Below, one piece after another: positions 6,203 through 9,282 of a stretch of 9,282 nucleotides of DNA (its first letter is position 1; each line of letters starts with the position of its first letter). Origin of the DNA: an uncultured Coriobacteriaceae bacterium (GTDB taxonomy: Bacteria > Actinomycetota > Coriobacteriia > Coriobacteriales > Eggerthellaceae); NCBI GenBank assembly GCA_902781245.1, contig CACZIP010000057.1, forward strand, positions 1-9,282, written 5' to 3'. The translations under genes and the position numbers were made by a program. A model generated the notes under the pieces. It was not told the DNA's origin and searched no databases. It saw only the letters and a list, made by a program, of their open reading frames with translations.

Positions 6203-7819
6203 ATGAGCGTCCCAGAAGACGAGCCACAAAACGAAACGCCTGACGCGGAAGAGCAAACCGAGCCGCAAGCCACAGAAGCGTCCGACGAGAAAGCGCGCGA
6301 GGTGCGTCTGCCCAATATGTTCTGGGCGCTCGTGCCCATCTTGTGCATGGCTGCGCTCATGATCTACGTATTCGGCTGGGTGGCCGACTCCGACACGTAC
6401 GACGCCGCCCACCTGCCGCTGCTCTGCTCGATCGTGGTGGCATGCATCGTGGGCATCGCTTACGGGCGCTCGTTCAAGTACATGCTCGAAGGCATCATCG
6501 AGCGGCTTCTCGTTTCGATGGAAGCGATTCTCATCCTGCTGCTCGTAGGCTTGCTCATCAGCTCGTTTATGATTAGCGGCACTATTCCTGCGCTCATCTA
6601 CTACGGCCTTGCGCTGCTCACGCCGCAAACGTTCCTGCCCATTGGCTGCATCATCTGCGCCGTCGTCGGTTGGGCGTGCGGCTCGTCGTGGACGGCCACG
6701 GCCACCGTCGGCATCGCATTCATGACCATCGGTGCAGGCCTTGGCGTTAATCCCGCCCTCACGGCCGGCATGGTTATCTCGGGTGCCTATGTGGGTGACA
6801 AGTTCTCGCCGCTGTCCGACACGACGAACCTCGCAGCCGCCGTGGCAGGCACGGGGTTGTTCGACCACGTGCGCGCCATGCTCTCCACCACCGGGCCCGT
6901 GTTCCTCATCGCTCTCGTGGTTTACACGTTCATGGGCATCAACATCAGCGCGGCAGGCTATGATCCCACGGTTGCAGAGGGCATCCGCGAAGCGATTGCC
7001 AGCACGTTCAACGTCAATCCCTTGGTGCTGCTGCCCATCGTGGTGATCATCGCCGTGTGCATCTTGCAGATACCAGGACTTGTGGGCGTGGCGGTGAGCA
7101 TCCTCGTGGGTGTGCTGTTCGCGCTGATCTTCCAGGTGCCTTACAACATGGCCGACCTGTTCAGCATCCTGCACTACGGCCCGCACATCATCACCGGCAA
7201 CGAATTCCTCGACGCCGCGCTCGCAAAGGGTGGTTTGGATAACCAGCTGTGGACCATCAGCCTCGTGATCCTGGCGGTGTCGTTCGGCGGCGCACTTGAA
7301 CGGTGCGGATCGGTCGAGCGGCTGTTCTCAGGGCTGAAGCACATGCTGCACAAGGTGGGCACGCTCACCGGGTGCACGCTTCTGACCTCGATCTTCTGCG
7401 ATGCCGTTATGTGCGACCAGTTCCTGGGCATCGGAATCCCGGCACCGCTCTACGCCGACAAATACGACGAGATGGGCCTTGGGCGCAACATGCTTTCGCG
7501 CACGCTCGAGGACGCCGGCACCATGTGGTCACCGCTGTTCCCGTGGACGGCTTGCGGCGCCTACCAGATGAGCGTGCTGGGGCTGAACCCGTTCGTGTAC
7601 TTCCCGTTCGCGTTCGTGAACCTGTTGAGCCCCATCTACGCGTTCATCACTGCGATGCTCGGCCGCAACATCTTCTGGGCCGATGGTGCCTACACCAACA
7701 TTCTTGGGAAGACGAAGCCCGGCAAGCCCGCTGCCTGCCCCGACGATATACGCGAAGTTGCGCTGGCCAATCTCGAGGCCGCCCGCGCGGCGGGAAAGGC
7801 ACCGATTCCGGAAGCGTAG
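6203..7819 (+). CDS. nhaC: NhaC-family Na+/H+ antiporter
   Basis: Polytopic membrane protein of 538 residues exchanging Na+ for H+, or, as in the family member MleN of Bacillus, malate/H+ for lactate/Na+. The family signature GDKFSPLSDTTNL (198-210) followed by AAAVAGTGLFDH is complete, as are ACGSSWTATATVGIAF (158-173) and, in the second half, SIFCDAVMCDQFLGI (396-410) and LEDAGTMWSPLFPWTACGAY (435-454). About eleven to twelve hydrophobic segments begin at residue 39. A strongly acidic, Glu-rich tail of about 34 residues precedes the first helix and is longer than in many relatives; there is also a polar tail of about 35 residues at the C-terminus. The ATG start has GGAGAG at 6194-6199. It lies 103 nt after the asparaginase gene on the same strand; a shared role in amino-acid catabolism or pH balance is inference. 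The ion or substrate specificity cannot be set from sequence. Confidence 0.93.
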   Translation: MSVPEDEPQNETPDAEEQTEPQATEASDEKAREVRLPNMFWALVPILCMAALMIYVFGWVADSDTYDAAHLPLLCSIVVACIVGIAYGRSFKYMLEGIIERLLVSMEAILILLLVGLLISSFMISGTIPALIYYGLALLTPQTFLPIGCIICAVVGWACGSSWTATATVGIAFMTIGAGLGVNPALTAGMVISGAYVGDKFSPLSDTTNLAAAVAGTGLFDHVRAMLSTTGPVFLIALVVYTFMGINISAAGYDPTVAEGIREAIASTFNVNPLVLLPIVVIIAVCILQIPGLVGVAVSILVGVLFALIFQVPYNMADLFSILHYGPHIITGNEFLDAALAKGGLDNQLWTISLVILAVSFGGALERCGSVERLFSGLKHMLHKVGTLTGCTLLTSIFCDAVMCDQFLGIGIPAPLYADKYDEMGLGRNMLSRTLEDAGTMWSPLFPWTACGAYQMSVLGLNPFVYFPFAFVNLLSPIYAFITAMLGRNIFWADGAYTNILGKTKPGKPAACPDDIREVALANLEAARAAGKAPIPEA

Positions 7820-7870
7820 ACGGAACAACGACAACGCGGACTCTCCTGTCATCACCCCCATCAGACGGCT

Positions 7871-7887
7871 CGAATGTTGTACACTCG
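7871..7887 (+). promoter_or_regulatory. Imperfect palindrome over a possible -10 box upstream of rarA
   Basis: CGAATGT-TGT-ACACTCG is a 7-3-7 inverted repeat with one mismatch, and it contains TACACT (7880-7885), a possible -10 about 40 nt before the start codon. No convincing -35 is present. It does not match the actinobacterial LexA box (CGAAC-N4-GTTCG). It may be a regulator site or chance. Confidence 0.22.
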
Positions 7888-7924
7888 TAGCTGCTCGATC
7901 CACGACGCGCCAAGACAGGAAACC

Positions 7925-9274
7925 ATGCAACTTTCTTTCGACGAACAGGACGTAACGCTCTTCGACGAGCAGGCCGACGCCGCTCGGCCACTCGCGGCGC
8001 GCATGCGTCCTGAGACGCTCGACGAGGTAGCCGGCCAGCAGCATCTGATCGGGCCAGGCAAGGTCCTGCGGCGCATCATCGAAGCCGACCAGGTGCAATC
8101 CATGATCTTCTGGGGGCCTCCTGGCGTGGGCAAGACGACGCTCGCGCGCGTCATCGCACACCAAACACAGGCGACGTTCATCGATTTCTCGGCTGTGACC
8201 AGCGGCATCAAAGAAATTCGCGAGGTCATGAAACGCGCCGACTCGATGAGTCGCGCCGGCGGGCGCACCATCGTGTTCATCGACGAGATCCACCGCTTCA
8301 ACAAAGCGCAGCAAGACGCGTTCCTCCCCTTTGTCGAGAAGGGGGCCATCACGCTGATCGGCGCCACAACCGAGAACCCATCGTTCGAGGTCAACGGCGC
8401 TCTCCTTTCGCGCTGCAAGGTGTTCGTGCTGAAGGCACTGTCCGAAGACGAGATTGCGGGGCTGCTGCGCCGCGCGCTTGACGACCCGCGCGGGTTCGGC
8501 AACCAGGACGTGCGCATCGACGACGACCTGCTGGGCGCCATCGCGCGGTTCAGCAACGGCGATGCCCGCACGGCGCTCTCGACGCTCGAGATGGTCGTGC
8601 TGAACGGCGACGAAGAGCGCGGCGTCGTGACCGTCACGCCTGAGACCGTCGAGCAGTGCACATCACAAAAGAGCCTGCTCTACGACAAGATGGGCGAAGA
8701 GCACTACAACATCATCAGCGCGCTGCACAAGTCCATGCGCAACTCCGACCCCGACGCGGCGATCTATTGGCTCGCGCGCATGCTCGAAGCCGGCGAGGAC
8801 CCGCTCTACATCGCGCGGCGCATCACACGCTTCGCCGCCGAAGACGTGGGGCTCGCAGACACGAATGCATTGAACGTGGCTGTGAACGCGTTCCACGCTT
8901 GCCACTTCATCGGCATGCCCGAATGCTCGGTGCACCTGACCGAGGCTGTGACCTATCTATCGCTCGCGCCGAAGTCGAACAGCATGGAGGTCGCGTACCT
9001 GCGCGCCAAGCAAGATGCGTTGACCACGATGGCAGAGCCCGTACCGATGGTCATCCGCAATGCGCCCACGCGTCTGATGAAGGATTTGGGCTACGGCGAC
9101 GGTTACCAATACGCGCACGACGTCGAGGGCAAGGTCGCCGCCGACATGCAGTGCCTGCCCGATGCGCTTGCGGGAACCGAGTACTACACCCCCACTACCG
9201 AAGGTCGCGAGGGGCTGTTCAAGGAGCGTCTGGAACAGCTGCGCGAGCTGCGTCGCAACGCTGCAACTGAATGA
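7925..9274 (+). CDS. rarA: Replication-associated recombination protein A (RarA/MgsA, AAA+ ATPase)
   Basis: Cytoplasmic clamp-loader-like ATPase that acts at stalled replication forks and gaps; related to eukaryotic WRNIP1/Mgs1. The 449-residue length is normal. Seen in order: PLAARMRPETLDEVAGQQHLI, quoted in part as the RarA N-terminal signature (22-42), Walker A GPPGVGKTT (64-72), Walker B VFIDEIHRF (117-125), sensor 1 GATTENPSF (146-154) and the arginine finger in LSRC (Arg163). The C-terminal oligomerisation part carries KSMRNSDPDAAIYWLARML and the IARRITRFAAEDVGLAD stretch typical of the family. The frame is open from an ATG at 7874, but the ATG at 7925 is chosen because AGGA (7917-7920) lies 4 nt upstream and the protein then begins with the normal short polar lead. 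It follows nhaC by 105 nt without a clear terminator. Only eight bases follow its stop. Confidence 0.96.
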   Translation: MQLSFDEQDVTLFDEQADAARPLAARMRPETLDEVAGQQHLIGPGKVLRRIIEADQVQSMIFWGPPGVGKTTLARVIAHQTQATFIDFSAVTSGIKEIREVMKRADSMSRAGGRTIVFIDEIHRFNKAQQDAFLPFVEKGAITLIGATTENPSFEVNGALLSRCKVFVLKALSEDEIAGLLRRALDDPRGFGNQDVRIDDDLLGAIARFSNGDARTALSTLEMVVLNGDEERGVVTVTPETVEQCTSQKSLLYDKMGEEHYNIISALHKSMRNSDPDAAIYWLARMLEAGEDPLYIARRITRFAAEDVGLADTNALNVAVNAFHACHFIGMPECSVHLTEAVTYLSLAPKSNSMEVAYLRAKQDALTTMAEPVPMVIRNAPTRLMKDLGYGDGYQYAHDVEGKVAADMQCLPDALAGTEYYTPTTEGREGLFKERLEQLRELRRNAATE

Positions 9275-9282
9275 GTCTCGAG

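Noticed and set aside
6143..7186. Open frame of 347 codons on the minus strand opposite nhaC
   Set aside because: Composition (His, Asp, Arg and Glu in low-complexity mixture) is typical of the antisense of a GC-rich membrane-protein gene, with no start context or recognised domain.
7870..7887. LexA/SOS box ahead of rarA
   Set aside because: The palindrome is CGAATGT-TGT-ACACTCG; it lacks the CGAAC-N4-GTTCG pattern, so SOS control is not supported.

Overview
The window looks like chromosomal DNA of a high-GC, Gram-positive-type bacterium. The gene families, the GTG and TTG-rich start context and the DUF559/AbiEi-like protein family fit the Coriobacteriia, perhaps an Eggerthellaceae gut species. 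That placement is inference from style, not a database match. Seven protein genes are supported; no rRNA, tRNA, CRISPR array or transposase is visible.

Layout. 1-366 (+) is the 3' end of alanine racemase, followed after 38 nt by a membrane-anchored alpha/beta hydrolase (405-1160, +). A 108-bp convergent gap (1161-1268) holds a strong stem-loop with a competing alternative arm. Then come three genes on the minus strand, read from right to left: an AbiEi/DUF559-like putative nuclease (3679-4725), an EamA/DMT permease (2823-3686) whose ATG overlaps the nuclease stop by 8 nt, and a DHA2-type MFS drug-efflux-like transporter (1269-2651). Between the EamA and MFS genes lies a 29-bp-period tandem repeat whose first unit is the last codons and stop of the EamA gene itself. 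The 351-bp divergent gap 4726-5076 is dominated by a near-perfect 46-bp inverted repeat (45/46 matches) around a 127-bp core. Rightwards (+) follow a type II-like L-asparaginase (5077-6099), an NhaC-family Na+/H+ antiporter (6203-7819) and the replication-associated AAA+ ATPase RarA (7925-9274).

How the genes may work together. Asparaginase yields aspartate and ammonia; the adjacent NhaC-family carrier could handle pH/Na+ balance or, as for its relative MleN, an organic acid exchange. They have separate ribosome-binding sites and a plausible promoter between them, so the link is only contextual. The coupled nuclease-like/EamA pair is the most unusual gene arrangement. The most distinctive non-coding structures are the 29-bp repeat array, in which each unit looks like a Shine-Dalgarno, a start codon and a tiny L-S-Q-stop reading frame, and the inverted-repeat element that gives both divergent genes the same leader sequence.
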